A stretch of DNA of 64,000 nucleotides from contig JAEYPR010000010.1 in assembly GCA_023410535.1 (NCBI GenBank), forward strand, positions 186,001-250,000. The letters run 5' to 3'. Positions within the stretch are counted from its first letter, which is position 1, and each line of letters starts with the position of its first letter. The translations under genes were made by a program, and so were the position numbers. The notes under the pieces are model-generated. The model made no database searches. It was not told the origin of the DNA and saw only the letters and a list, made by a program, of their open reading frames with translations. Shown here one piece after another: positions 8,198 through 15,609 of the stretch. The stretch comes from Bacillota bacterium. GTDB lineage: Bacteria; Bacillota; UBA4882; UBA8346.

Positions 8198-9967
8198 TTA
8201 ATGCTCCGCAAAACGTTGCCATTGTTCCTCCCGGTCTTTAAGAGAAACCACCGGGATCTCCACTTGAATTGCAAAACCGGTTAATTCGTTGGTGCAAAAT
8301 CGAATTTGACCACCCATTGCTTCGACCCGTTTTTCCATTGCCGATAAACCAAAGCCCTTTTCCAGTTTTCCACAACCAATCCCATCGTCACGCACTTGAA
8401 ATTGGATCGAATTATTGAACAATGTCAAATCAATTACAGCTTTTTTCGCTTTGCCGTGCCGAACGGAGTTGGTGAGGGCCTCCTGGCAAAGCCGGTAAAT
8501 CGCATCATAAGTCAATTGCGAATATTCCAATTCCAAACCCTTCATTGAAAAATCAATTTGCAATCCGGTCGTACGGTACTCAGCGATCAGTTGATTGATA
8601 ATCCCAGCCAAACCGGTATTGCCAACCTTCTCGGGTGATAACCCAACGATCGAGCGACGGATTTCCGTTAATCCGTCTTGCGCCACCTTCATCGCTTGCG
8701 CCAACTTTTCCTCGGTTTTTTGAGGATTGGTATAGCAATTCATGCTGCTGACCTGCAACAATGTGACTAACAACGTCATTGTCTGCCCAATTGTATCGTG
8801 AACATCTCGCGCCAAACGATTTCTTTCTTTGGAAATCGCCAGTTCGGCGACTGTCGCCGAATAATCTTTTAATTGATTATTCTTCTCAATCAATTGAGTA
8901 TTTTGGGCGTTTAATTTTAAAAGCATCTGTTTGTATTCCGTAACATCAGTAAAGGTTACAAGTCTGCCGATCACCTCCATATCGTTGGTGATTGGTTGAA
9001 CGTTCACCTGAAAGCTGCGTAATGTTGGATGCGTCAAATTTAACTCACCGCTGATCGAAGTTACCGTCTCGCTGCCAATGGCTTTGAGGATTCGCTCCGT
9101 TGCCGCGCCGGGTTCAACATTATTCTGTAAATTGGCGACCAACCGGTGAATATCGTTGACTTCGGGTAAAAAACGCTGGATATTCTCCACAAAGGCTTGA
9201 TTATAATGAACGATCGCTCCAAAATTATCAATGACTAAAATGGCTTCTTTCATATTAACGACGATCTCGCGATAGGCAATCGGGATGATATTTAAAAATT
9301 TATACCGGAAAACCGCAATGACAAAAAACAACAACGTAAAAGTTAAGCCAACCGGGGTGATATCAAAACCGGGATTTAGAGCGCCGCTTACCAGTAAAAT
9401 ATTTAGACTGACCGGAACGAGGGCGGCAAATATCAGTGACCAGGCTTGCTTTTTTACATAACCGAATTGTTTCACGGAGTATCGTACCAAAAGAACGGTG
9501 CCAATCACGCAATAACTATAGGAAGTAATGGTATGAATCCAAAAGAAAATCGAGTACTTGCTGAAGTTTACATCGCCATCGCCAAAAAATAAATGATGGC
9601 TTTGGTTGGTTAGAACCGCCAATAAAGATAAGGTCGGAGGGATTGCCAACCCAAACATGACAAAACTAAATTTCCGCTTTAAAAAAGCATTTTCGGTATA
9701 GGTAAGGCAAAAGACCAACCAACTTAAGCTGATAAAACAGATGGCCATGTACTCGTAGCGGACGAACAACCACTCCACCGGCTGATGAAATGAGAAAACT
9801 CGCAAAATTTGAGCGGATAACCAGATCGAAAGGAGAATAAGCACCCAAAGATAACTGATTAGGATCGCATTTTTTTTACCTTTAAGCAGTCCGTAAGTGA
9901 TCATGGCAATTGCCAGAATTAATGAGAAACTCAAAATAATCAATCGGATCGGAAAACCCAAGTTCAT
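8198..9967 (-). CDS. Sensor histidine kinase, 7TM N-terminus with PAS (NarL-type kinase core)
   Basis: 589 residues. Seven membrane segments (about 5-225) resemble the histidine-kinase N-terminal 7TM region. A PAS domain follows (about 232-348, AILVIDNFGAIVHYNQAF), then a short coiled coil, the HisKA_3 dimerisation domain with phospho-acceptor H390 in RLARDVHDTIG, and a HATPase domain (about 470-575, QEALTNSVRHGKA and DDGIGCG). Such kinases normally pair with a LuxR/NarL-type response regulator, usually adjacent; none is present here, so it is an orphan. The ATG at 9967 is preferred to the GTG at 9976. Confidence 0.9.
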   Translation of the reverse strand: MNLGFPIRLIILSFSLILAIAMITYGLLKGKKNAILISYLWVLILLSIWLSAQILRVFSFHQPVEWLFVRYEYMAICFISLSWLVFCLTYTENAFLKRKFSFVMFGLAIPPTLSLLAVLTNQSHHLFFGDGDVNFSKYSIFFWIHTITSYSYCVIGTVLLVRYSVKQFGYVKKQAWSLIFAALVPVSLNILLVSGALNPGFDITPVGLTFTLLFFVIAVFRYKFLNIIPIAYREIVVNMKEAILVIDNFGAIVHYNQAFVENIQRFLPEVNDIHRLVANLQNNVEPGAATERILKAIGSETVTSISGELNLTHPTLRSFQVNVQPITNDMEVIGRLVTFTDVTEYKQMLLKLNAQNTQLIEKNNQLKDYSATVAELAISKERNRLARDVHDTIGQTMTLLVTLLQVSSMNCYTNPQKTEEKLAQAMKVAQDGLTEIRRSIVGLSPEKVGNTGLAGIINQLIAEYRTTGLQIDFSMKGLELEYSQLTYDAIYRLCQEALTNSVRHGKAKKAVIDLTLFNNSIQFQVRDDGIGCGKLEKGFGLSAMEKRVEAMGGQIRFCTNELTGFAIQVEIPVVSLKDREEQWQRFAEH

Positions 9968-10252
9968 TTTTCCCACACCCCGTTATCACAAAAATTGCAT
10001 CAATTGGTTGTTTGCATCATACATGCGGCTGTGACAATTCCATAATCCGTTTATTTTTCGCTATCTTTCCATTATTCCCTTTATTTTTCCACAAATTAGA
10101 TACTTATTATAGTTAATGGAAAAATAACGATTATTAGAAACCAAACTATACCAAACTATACCAAACGAATAACGGGTGGCAAACGGGACATAACGTTCCG
10201 GTACTCATCCCAATCGCAAATTAAGAGCTTGATTGAGGCTAACCTTGAAGCG
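9968..10252. other. AT-rich intergenic stretch with a DnaA-box-like site and short direct repeats
   Basis: No gene seen. The segment 10040-10150 is strongly AT-rich. It contains TTTTCCACA at 10085-10093, which fits the relaxed DnaA box TTWTNCACA on the plus strand (opposite to the boxes in the neighbouring array), and a 10-bp direct repeat (ccaaactata twice, then ccaaac) at 10141-10166. A possible -10 (TATAAT, minus strand, 10106-10111) for the kinase gene lies here, without a convincing -35. Confidence 0.5.
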
Positions 10253-10494
10253 CGCAAGCTGGATTTGTGGATAAGTGAGCTTGCTGAGTCGTTCCGCAAG
10301 CTGGATTTGTGAATAAGTGAGCTTGCTGAGTCGCTCAGCAAGCTGGATTTGTGGATAAGCAAGCTTGCTGAGTCGTTCCGCAAGCTGGATTTGTGGATAA
10401 GCAAGCTTGCTGAGTCGTTCCGCAAGCTGGATTTGTGGATAAGTAAGCTTGCTGGGTCGCTCAGCAAGCTGGATTTGTGGATAAGTCGGCTCAC
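10253..10494. repeat. 42-bp tandem repeat array; each unit is a hairpin with a DnaA box in the loop
   Basis: Five full units and one partial unit, exact 42-base period starting at 10253. Each unit has GCAAGCT and AGCTTGC arms (up to 11 bp when flanking CTCAG/CTGAG pairs) around a loop containing TGTGGATAA, the complement of the consensus DnaA box TTATCCACA. Boxes: 10266-10274, 10308-10316 (TGTGAATAA, one change, still within TTATNCACA), 10350-10358, 10392-10400, 10434-10442 and 10476-10484. All point the same way, 42 bp (four helical turns) apart. Two minus-strand frames are open through the array, which fits a length divisible by three rather than a gene. A near-identical single copy lies at 38862-38903. 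Confidence 0.9.
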
Positions 10495-10526
10495 TCACAT
10501 CAGTACTATTTGGGGTGAGTGAGATG

Positions 10527-10577
10527 AAAAAAGCTGTTGCAAATGAATTGGTTTGGTTCATCCGCAACAGCTTTTTG
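10527..10577 (-). terminator. Terminator after trpA
   Basis: A stem of about 13 bp (AAAAAGCTGTTGC with GCAACAGCTTTTTT, extended by an inner TGAA/TTCA stem) ends in a T-run on the minus strand just after trpA. The A-run on the other arm makes it potentially bidirectional. Confidence 0.85.
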
Positions 10578-10595
10578 ATATTCGGTGATTGAAAA

Positions 10596-11387
10596 TCAGG
10601 CGAATTCGTCCAATGCTGCTCTTAGCGAACGCACCAAATGTTCGGTGCTTTGGAGACTCGGGTCCGCCGCAATGGATTGCACAATCGCACTGCCGACAAT
10701 TACCCCGTCTGCCAAAGGAGCTACTGTCCGCACTTGTTCCGGAGTGGCGATTCCAAATCCGATTGCCACCGGTTTGGTTGTATTGGCTTTGACTCGTCCC
10801 ATAAAATCTCCCAAATCAACGGGCAATTGATTACGAACGCCGGTAATCCCTTTAAGCGATACTGCATAAACAAAACCGGTTGAAGCCGAATCCGCTTGCT
10901 GAATCCGCGCTTCAGCGCTGGTTGGAGCGACCAGAAAATTCATTCCGATCTCATGCTCCTCGGCAAGACGTCGAATGGTTTCTGAATCGTCCGGTAAGAG
11001 ATCCGGAATAATTAACCCGGCGACTCCGGCTTGTCGGGCTTCAGCCATAAACCGTTCGAGCCCACGACGATAAATTGAATTGTAATAGGTCATTAAAACA
11101 ACCGGAATATCCAGATTGGCGATGGCTTGTTTTAATGTTACAAATAATTCGCCGACCGTGCAACCATTCCCCAGTGAACGTTGTCCCGCCGCCTGAATCA
11201 CCGAACCATCGGCAATCGGATCTGAAAACGGAATCCCTACTTCGATCAGATCAGCTCCTGCTCTGGCCAACATTTCCAAAATTCTCGGAGTCTCGGAAAG
11301 TTGCGGGTCGCCACCCAAAACATAGGTAACCAACGCTTTTTTGCGACGGCTTTTTAAATCGGCAAATTTTGCCATCACTTGATTCAT
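10596..11387 (-). CDS. trpA: Tryptophan synthase alpha subunit
   Basis: Cleaves indole-3-glycerol phosphate to indole and glyceraldehyde 3-phosphate; indole is channelled to TrpB. 263 residues, TIM barrel. The catalytic glutamate is in LIEVGIPFSDP and the aspartate in LIIPDLLPDD; the phosphate loop GFGIATPEQV is near residue 205. The ATG overlaps the trpB stop (ATGA), which keeps the two subunits coupled. Last gene of the trp operon. Confidence 0.97.
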   Translation of the reverse strand: MNQVMAKFADLKSRRKKALVTYVLGGDPQLSETPRILEMLARAGADLIEVGIPFSDPIADGSVIQAAGQRSLGNGCTVGELFVTLKQAIANLDIPVVLMTYYNSIYRRGLERFMAEARQAGVAGLIIPDLLPDDSETIRRLAEEHEIGMNFLVAPTSAEARIQQADSASTGFVYAVSLKGITGVRNQLPVDLGDFMGRVKANTTKPVAIGFGIATPEQVRTVAPLADGVIVGSAIVQSIAADPSLQSTEHLVRSLRAALDEFA

Positions 11388-12571
11388 AAACTCACCCCCA
11401 TGATCCGGGCCACCGTATGAATATCTTTATCACCGCGGCCGGAGAGATTGATCACGATAATTTCATCCTGCGGGAGGGTCGGCGCCAGTTTCATTCCCAT
11501 TGCAATCGCATGAGCGCTTTCCAAAGCCGGAATAATTCCCTCCGTTTTGGTCAAGTATTCAAAAGCAGTCAAGGCTTCTTGATCCGTTACCGCCGCATAT
11601 TGGACCCGGCCCGCGTCTTTCAAATAACTATGCTCCGGGCCAACTCCCGGATAATCCAAGCCGGCCGAAACCGAATAGGCCTCTTGAATCTGGCCGTCGG
11701 CATCCGAAAGCAAATAACTCAAAGCGCCGTGCAAAACGCCCGGTTGGCCCATGGTCAGCGAAGCGGCGTGCTCGCCGGTTTCCAATCCCCGCCCCGCCGC
11801 CTCGACTCCCAGCAACTTCACTGCGGGGTCGTTGATAAATTCATGAAAAATACCGATCGCATTACTGCCGCCACCGATACAGGCCAAAACATAATCCGGA
11901 AGTTTTCCGCTCATCCTTTGAATCTGTTGTCGGGCCTCGCGACCGATAATTGCTTGAAAGTCCCGGACGATCATTGGAAAAGGATGCGGTCCGGCGGCGG
12001 TTCCGAACAAATAAAATGTATCGTCGACTGTGGCCACCCAATCGCGCAGCGCTTCATTGATCGCGTCTTTCAACGTTTTACTGCCCGAGCGGACTGAAAC
12101 CACTTCGGTCCCCAACAATTTCATTCGAAAGACATTGAGCGACTGACGGGCAACATCAACTTCACCCATGTACACCGTACACTGGAGACCAAATTTCGCG
12201 GCGACAGTCGCGGTTGCAACTCCGTGTTGTCCGGCGCCCGTTTCGGCAATAATCCGTTTTTTTCCCATCCGTTTCGCCAGCAAAATCTGGCCTAACGCGT
12301 TGTTGATCTTGTGGGCGCCGGTGTGGTTGAGATCTTCCCGTTTGAAGTAAACCTGCGCTCCGCCAAGTTCCCGGCTGAAACGTTCGGCATAATACAATGG
12401 CGTTGGTCTGCCGGAATAATGGGTATACAAATTTTGCAGTTCGGCGATAAACTCCGGGTCCGTCGCATAACGGCGATAAGCGGCTTCCATTTCCTCCAAA
12501 GCGGCAACTAACGTTTCCGGAACATAACGGCCGCCGAATTGGCCGTAGTATCCTTGACTGGTTGGTTCCAA
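11384..12571 (-). CDS. trpB: Tryptophan synthase beta subunit
   Basis: PLP enzyme condensing indole with serine. 395 residues, the usual TrpB1 length. It has the PLP lysine in HTGAHKINN (near 82), the GAGQHG loop, the phosphate-binding GGGSNAIG and the C-terminal NLSGRGDKD. Starts at TTG 12571 with AAGGAG nine bases upstream, directly abutting the trpF stop (TAG-TTG). Confidence 0.97.
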   Translation of the reverse strand: MEPTSQGYYGQFGGRYVPETLVAALEEMEAAYRRYATDPEFIAELQNLYTHYSGRPTPLYYAERFSRELGGAQVYFKREDLNHTGAHKINNALGQILLAKRMGKKRIIAETGAGQHGVATATVAAKFGLQCTVYMGEVDVARQSLNVFRMKLLGTEVVSVRSGSKTLKDAINEALRDWVATVDDTFYLFGTAAGPHPFPMIVRDFQAIIGREARQQIQRMSGKLPDYVLACIGGGSNAIGIFHEFINDPAVKLLGVEAAGRGLETGEHAASLTMGQPGVLHGALSYLLSDADGQIQEAYSVSAGLDYPGVGPEHSYLKDAGRVQYAAVTDQEALTAFEYLTKTEGIIPALESAHAIAMGMKLAPTLPQDEIIVINLSGRGDKDIHTVARIMGVSL

Positions 12572-13195
12572 CTAAATCAACTCCTTGAAATGATATAATT
12601 CTTTAGCAAACTCAGCCAGTTTCGATTCATCTTTGATTCCCGGTTTAGCTTCTAAACCGCTGGATAGGTCGACCGCATCCGGTTGAGCAAGCCGGATGGC
12701 TTCTCTGATATTGGTTGCATTTAATCCCCCGGCTAAAATTAACGGATGACCCAGTTTTCGATATTCCCTAAATAATTCCCAGTTGAACGATTGACCCGTT
12801 CCACCCGGAACTCCCGGAACGTATGCATCGACTAATATCGCCCGTACATTCGCGTCCCGCCACGCTTGCGACGGTTGGTCCTCACCCGCCCGGAACGCTT
12901 TGATTGCTTTGCCGGCCAACGCATTGACCGTTGCAATGGATTCATCCCCGTGCAGTTGGGCGAGATCAAGTTGACAGCATTCCATAATTGCTTGAATGCT
13001 TGAGGGCGTTTCATTCACAAACACTCCGACCCGGGTCACCAACGGCGGTAGTTGGCATACGATTGAGGCGGCGGTTGCCACTGAAACCTGACGGGGCGAC
13101 GGAGCAAAAATAAAACCAACCGCGGTTGCGCCATATTTAATTGCCAGTAAGGCATCTTGTAGCCGGGTAATCCCGCAAACTTTCACCGGAATCAT
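12572..13195 (-). CDS. trpF: Phosphoribosylanthranilate isomerase
   Basis: Amadori isomerisation of N-(5-phosphoribosyl)anthranilate to CdRP. 207 residues, TIM barrel. KVCGIT near the start carries the catalytic cysteine, LVDAY carries the catalytic aspartate, and LAGGLNATN and VDLSSGLE form the phosphate-binding region. The ATG overlaps the trpC stop by four bases. Confidence 0.96.
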   Translation of the reverse strand: MIPVKVCGITRLQDALLAIKYGATAVGFIFAPSPRQVSVATAASIVCQLPPLVTRVGVFVNETPSSIQAIMECCQLDLAQLHGDESIATVNALAGKAIKAFRAGEDQPSQAWRDANVRAILVDAYVPGVPGGTGQSFNWELFREYRKLGHPLILAGGLNATNIREAIRLAQPDAVDLSSGLEAKPGIKDESKLAEFAKELYHFKELI

Positions 13196-13980
13196 GATGC
13201 AATCCCCAACAATTCGCGAATCTTTTGCCCGGGGTTGGCGGCGGTAACAATACTCTCGCCGATCAACACTCCTTGAACACCGGCGGCTTCAAGTTGAAGG
13301 AGTTCTTTTCGTCCGCTAATTCCGCTCTCGGCAATGGCAATGATCCCCTTTGGAAGGTTCGTCATCAGCTTGAAGGTTGTATGGAGATCCACTTGAAACG
13401 TCGTTAAATCACGATTATTGATTCCAATAACCCGGGCGTCAACCTCTAACGCAGTTTGCAACTCCGGTAGATTATGTACCTCAACCAAAGGCGTCATGCC
13501 CAACGCGACGGTTTCTTGAATATACTGCTTCAACTCGCTCCGACATAATGCGGCGACGATCAGTAATACCGCATCGGCTCCGTGAATTTTGGCCTGAAGC
13601 AATTGGTAGGGATCAAGGATAAAATCTTTGCGGAGCAATGGTGTCTTTATGGTCTTTTCCCGGGCTTCCCGCAAATTCTGCAACGACCCTTGAAAAAAAC
13701 GCTCATCAGTCAAAACGGAAATCGCCGTCGCGCCCGAAGCTTCATAGATTTCCGCCAACCGTCCCGGATCGAGATCCGGACAAAGCAAACCCTTGGATGG
13801 AGAAGCTTTTTTAATTTCGGCGATTAACGCGATGCCGGGTTGGGTCAAGGCTTGGCTGAAATCCCGCCCCATGCCCGGGGGAACTTGGGCAACCTGCCGC
13901 GCTAAGCCGGCGCTTGGCGTAATCTCCTTTTGTCTGGCGATCTCTTGCCGTTTATAATGAATGATCTCATCCAGGAACAT
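13192..13980 (-). CDS. trpC: Indole-3-glycerol phosphate synthase
   Basis: Closes the indole ring from CdRP. 262 residues. Family motifs are AEIKKASPSKG (catalytic lysine), LRKDFI, EVHN (catalytic glutamate), IGINNRDL and AESGI. Monofunctional, not fused to trpF as in E. coli. Lies between trpD (6-base gap) and trpF (4-base overlap). Confidence 0.97.
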   Translation of the reverse strand: MFLDEIIHYKRQEIARQKEITPSAGLARQVAQVPPGMGRDFSQALTQPGIALIAEIKKASPSKGLLCPDLDPGRLAEIYEASGATAISVLTDERFFQGSLQNLREAREKTIKTPLLRKDFILDPYQLLQAKIHGADAVLLIVAALCRSELKQYIQETVALGMTPLVEVHNLPELQTALEVDARVIGINNRDLTTFQVDLHTTFKLMTNLPKGIIAIAESGISGRKELLQLEAAGVQGVLIGESIVTAANPGQKIRELLGIAS

Positions 13981-13985
13981 GATGT

Positions 13986-14996
13986 TCAGACCGCCACCTT
14001 TCGAAGCTGTTCCAGCTTCTGATAGGCCAAACCGGATTGGATGATCGTGCGCGCCAACGCAATTCCCTCGGCCAGATCGGCCGCTTTACCCGCTACCATT
14101 AAGGCCGCCCCGGCATTTAGTAAAACCACCGTTAACTTTGGCCCTTGTTCGTTTCCTTTTAAAATCGCTTCCGTAATGAAGGCGTTCCTTTGGGGATCTT
14201 CGCCCCGCAACGTTTCGTTGGGCGCTGCTTCCAACCCATAGTCGGCGGCGGCAAAGCGATAGGTATTAACCTGTCCGTCCCGGAGTAGGCTTACCTGGTT
14301 GGCCCCTGCCAATGACAACTCATCCAATCCGCCGCCCCCATGGACAACCATCGCTCGGTCCACCCCGAGCTTGGCGAGGACTTGGGCGATCACCTCGGTT
14401 AATTCCGGTTGATATACCCCGATCAGTTGGCAATTGGCATTGGCCGGGTTCGTCAACGGGCCCAGCAAATTGAAGATGGTTCGGAATCCCAACTCGCGGC
14501 GCGGCCCGATGGCATGTTTCATCGCCAAATGAAAGACCGGCGCGAACAAAAAGCCCATTCCGGTTGTTTTTAAACATTCGGTGACTTGATCGGGAGCCAG
14601 GTCAACTTTTACTCCCAACGCTTCAAGCAGATCGGCGCTGCCGCAACGGCTTGATACGGCGCGGTTACCATGTTTGGCGACCGGTATCCCCGCCGCCGCC
14701 ACGACAAATGCCACGGTAGTTGAGATGTTGAACGTATTGGCGCTGTCACCGCCGGTACCACAAGTATCAATGATCACCGGCGCTGTGAAGTTGACTTTTA
14801 ACGCCTTATTCCGCATTACTTTCGCCGCGCCGGTAATCTCCGGCACCGTCTCCCCTTTTAAACGCAGTCCCGTTAGAAACCCGCCAATCTGGGCCGGAGT
14901 CGCCTGGCCTTCCATAATCGCGGCGGTGGTCTCGATCATCTCGTTCTCCGTGAGGTCAATTCCTTGAATAATCTTGGCTAAACTCGCTTGTAACAC
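13986..14996 (-). CDS. trpD: Anthranilate phosphoribosyltransferase
   Basis: Transfers phosphoribose from PRPP to anthranilate. 336 residues. It has the glycine-rich PRPP loop CGTGGDSANTFNIST (near 80-94), the KHGNRAVSSRCGSAD segment and a VHGGGGLDE motif. Monofunctional. The GTG start at 14996 has GAGGAG nine bases before it. Confidence 0.97.
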   Translation of the reverse strand: MLQASLAKIIQGIDLTENEMIETTAAIMEGQATPAQIGGFLTGLRLKGETVPEITGAAKVMRNKALKVNFTAPVIIDTCGTGGDSANTFNISTTVAFVVAAAGIPVAKHGNRAVSSRCGSADLLEALGVKVDLAPDQVTECLKTTGMGFLFAPVFHLAMKHAIGPRRELGFRTIFNLLGPLTNPANANCQLIGVYQPELTEVIAQVLAKLGVDRAMVVHGGGGLDELSLAGANQVSLLRDGQVNTYRFAAADYGLEAAPNETLRGEDPQRNAFITEAILKGNEQGPKLTVVLLNAGAALMVAGKAADLAEGIALARTIIQSGLAYQKLEQLRKVAV

Positions 14997-15026
14997 TCTA
15001 CTCAGCTCCTCTATGGTAATTTAACA

Positions 15027-15605
15027 TTATGCCGCCGGCAGACCGGCTTTTAAAAAATTGGCCAACATCACTTTGCCCGCCTCGGTAAAGACCGATTCCG
15101 GGTGAAATTGCAGACCGAAGGTTGGATGCGTCCGATGGCGTAATCCCATGATCAATCCCCCCGGTTCAGTGGCGGTAACTTCCAACGCGACCGGCAGCGC
15201 ATCTCTTTCCACCACCAATGAATGATAACGAACGGCTGCAAATGGTGCGGTCATCCCCGCAAAAAGGTCGCGGCCATTATGGATGATTTGGGTTTGTTTT
15301 CCGTGAACCGGTTCCGGCGCTCTAATTACCCGACCCCCAAAGGCTTCGCCGATGCATTGATGCCCAAGACAAACCCCTAAAAGCGGGATTTTACCTGAGA
15401 AATATTGGACGGCTGCGACCGAAATCCCGCTCTCCCTCGGAGTGCAAGGTCCCGGTGAGATGACCAATCGTTCAGGGGCGCAAGCAATCAGATCATCAAG
15501 TGAGAGCTGATCGTTACGAAACACTTGCGGGGACCCCCCCAACTCCCCAAAGTACTGGACCAGATTGTAAGTGAATGAGTCATAATTATCAATAACAACC
15601 AGCAT
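15027..15605 (-). CDS. trpG: Anthranilate synthase glutaminase subunit
   Basis: Class I glutamine amidotransferase supplying ammonia to TrpE. 192 residues, with nucleophile cysteine in LGVCLGHQC (near 79) and the His-Glu pair in FGLQFHPESV. In Bacillus subtilis this subunit (PabA) is shared with folate synthesis; here it sits four bases after the aroF-trpE fusion, so a primary tryptophan role is likely, but dual use cannot be excluded. Confidence 0.95.
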   Translation of the reverse strand: MLVVIDNYDSFTYNLVQYFGELGGSPQVFRNDQLSLDDLIACAPERLVISPGPCTPRESGISVAAVQYFSGKIPLLGVCLGHQCIGEAFGGRVIRAPEPVHGKQTQIIHNGRDLFAGMTAPFAAVRYHSLVVERDALPVALEVTATEPGGLIMGLRHRTHPTFGLQFHPESVFTEAGKVMLANFLKAGLPAA

Positions 15606-15609
15606 TCCT

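Noticed and set aside
10253..10494. CRISPR array (also considered for 787-1053 and 51055-51264)
   Set aside because: Units are contiguous with no unique spacers, and no cas gene is present.
10040..10494. Chromosomal origin oriC
   Set aside because: No dnaA, dnaN, rpmH or gidA nearby and it lies between housekeeping operons; a DnaA titration or reset site is the more modest reading.
10156..10567. Two open minus-strand frames of 112 and 120 codons through the 42-bp array, as repeat-protein genes
   Set aside because: Both frames are open simply because 42 is divisible by three and the unit lacks stops; neither has a ribosome binding site, and they run across the terminator region.
11417..12097. 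226-codon plus-strand frame inside trpB, and 228-codon frame at 39115-39801 inside the D-aminoacylase gene
   Set aside because: Antisense shadows of strongly supported genes; no RBS and no recognisable domains.
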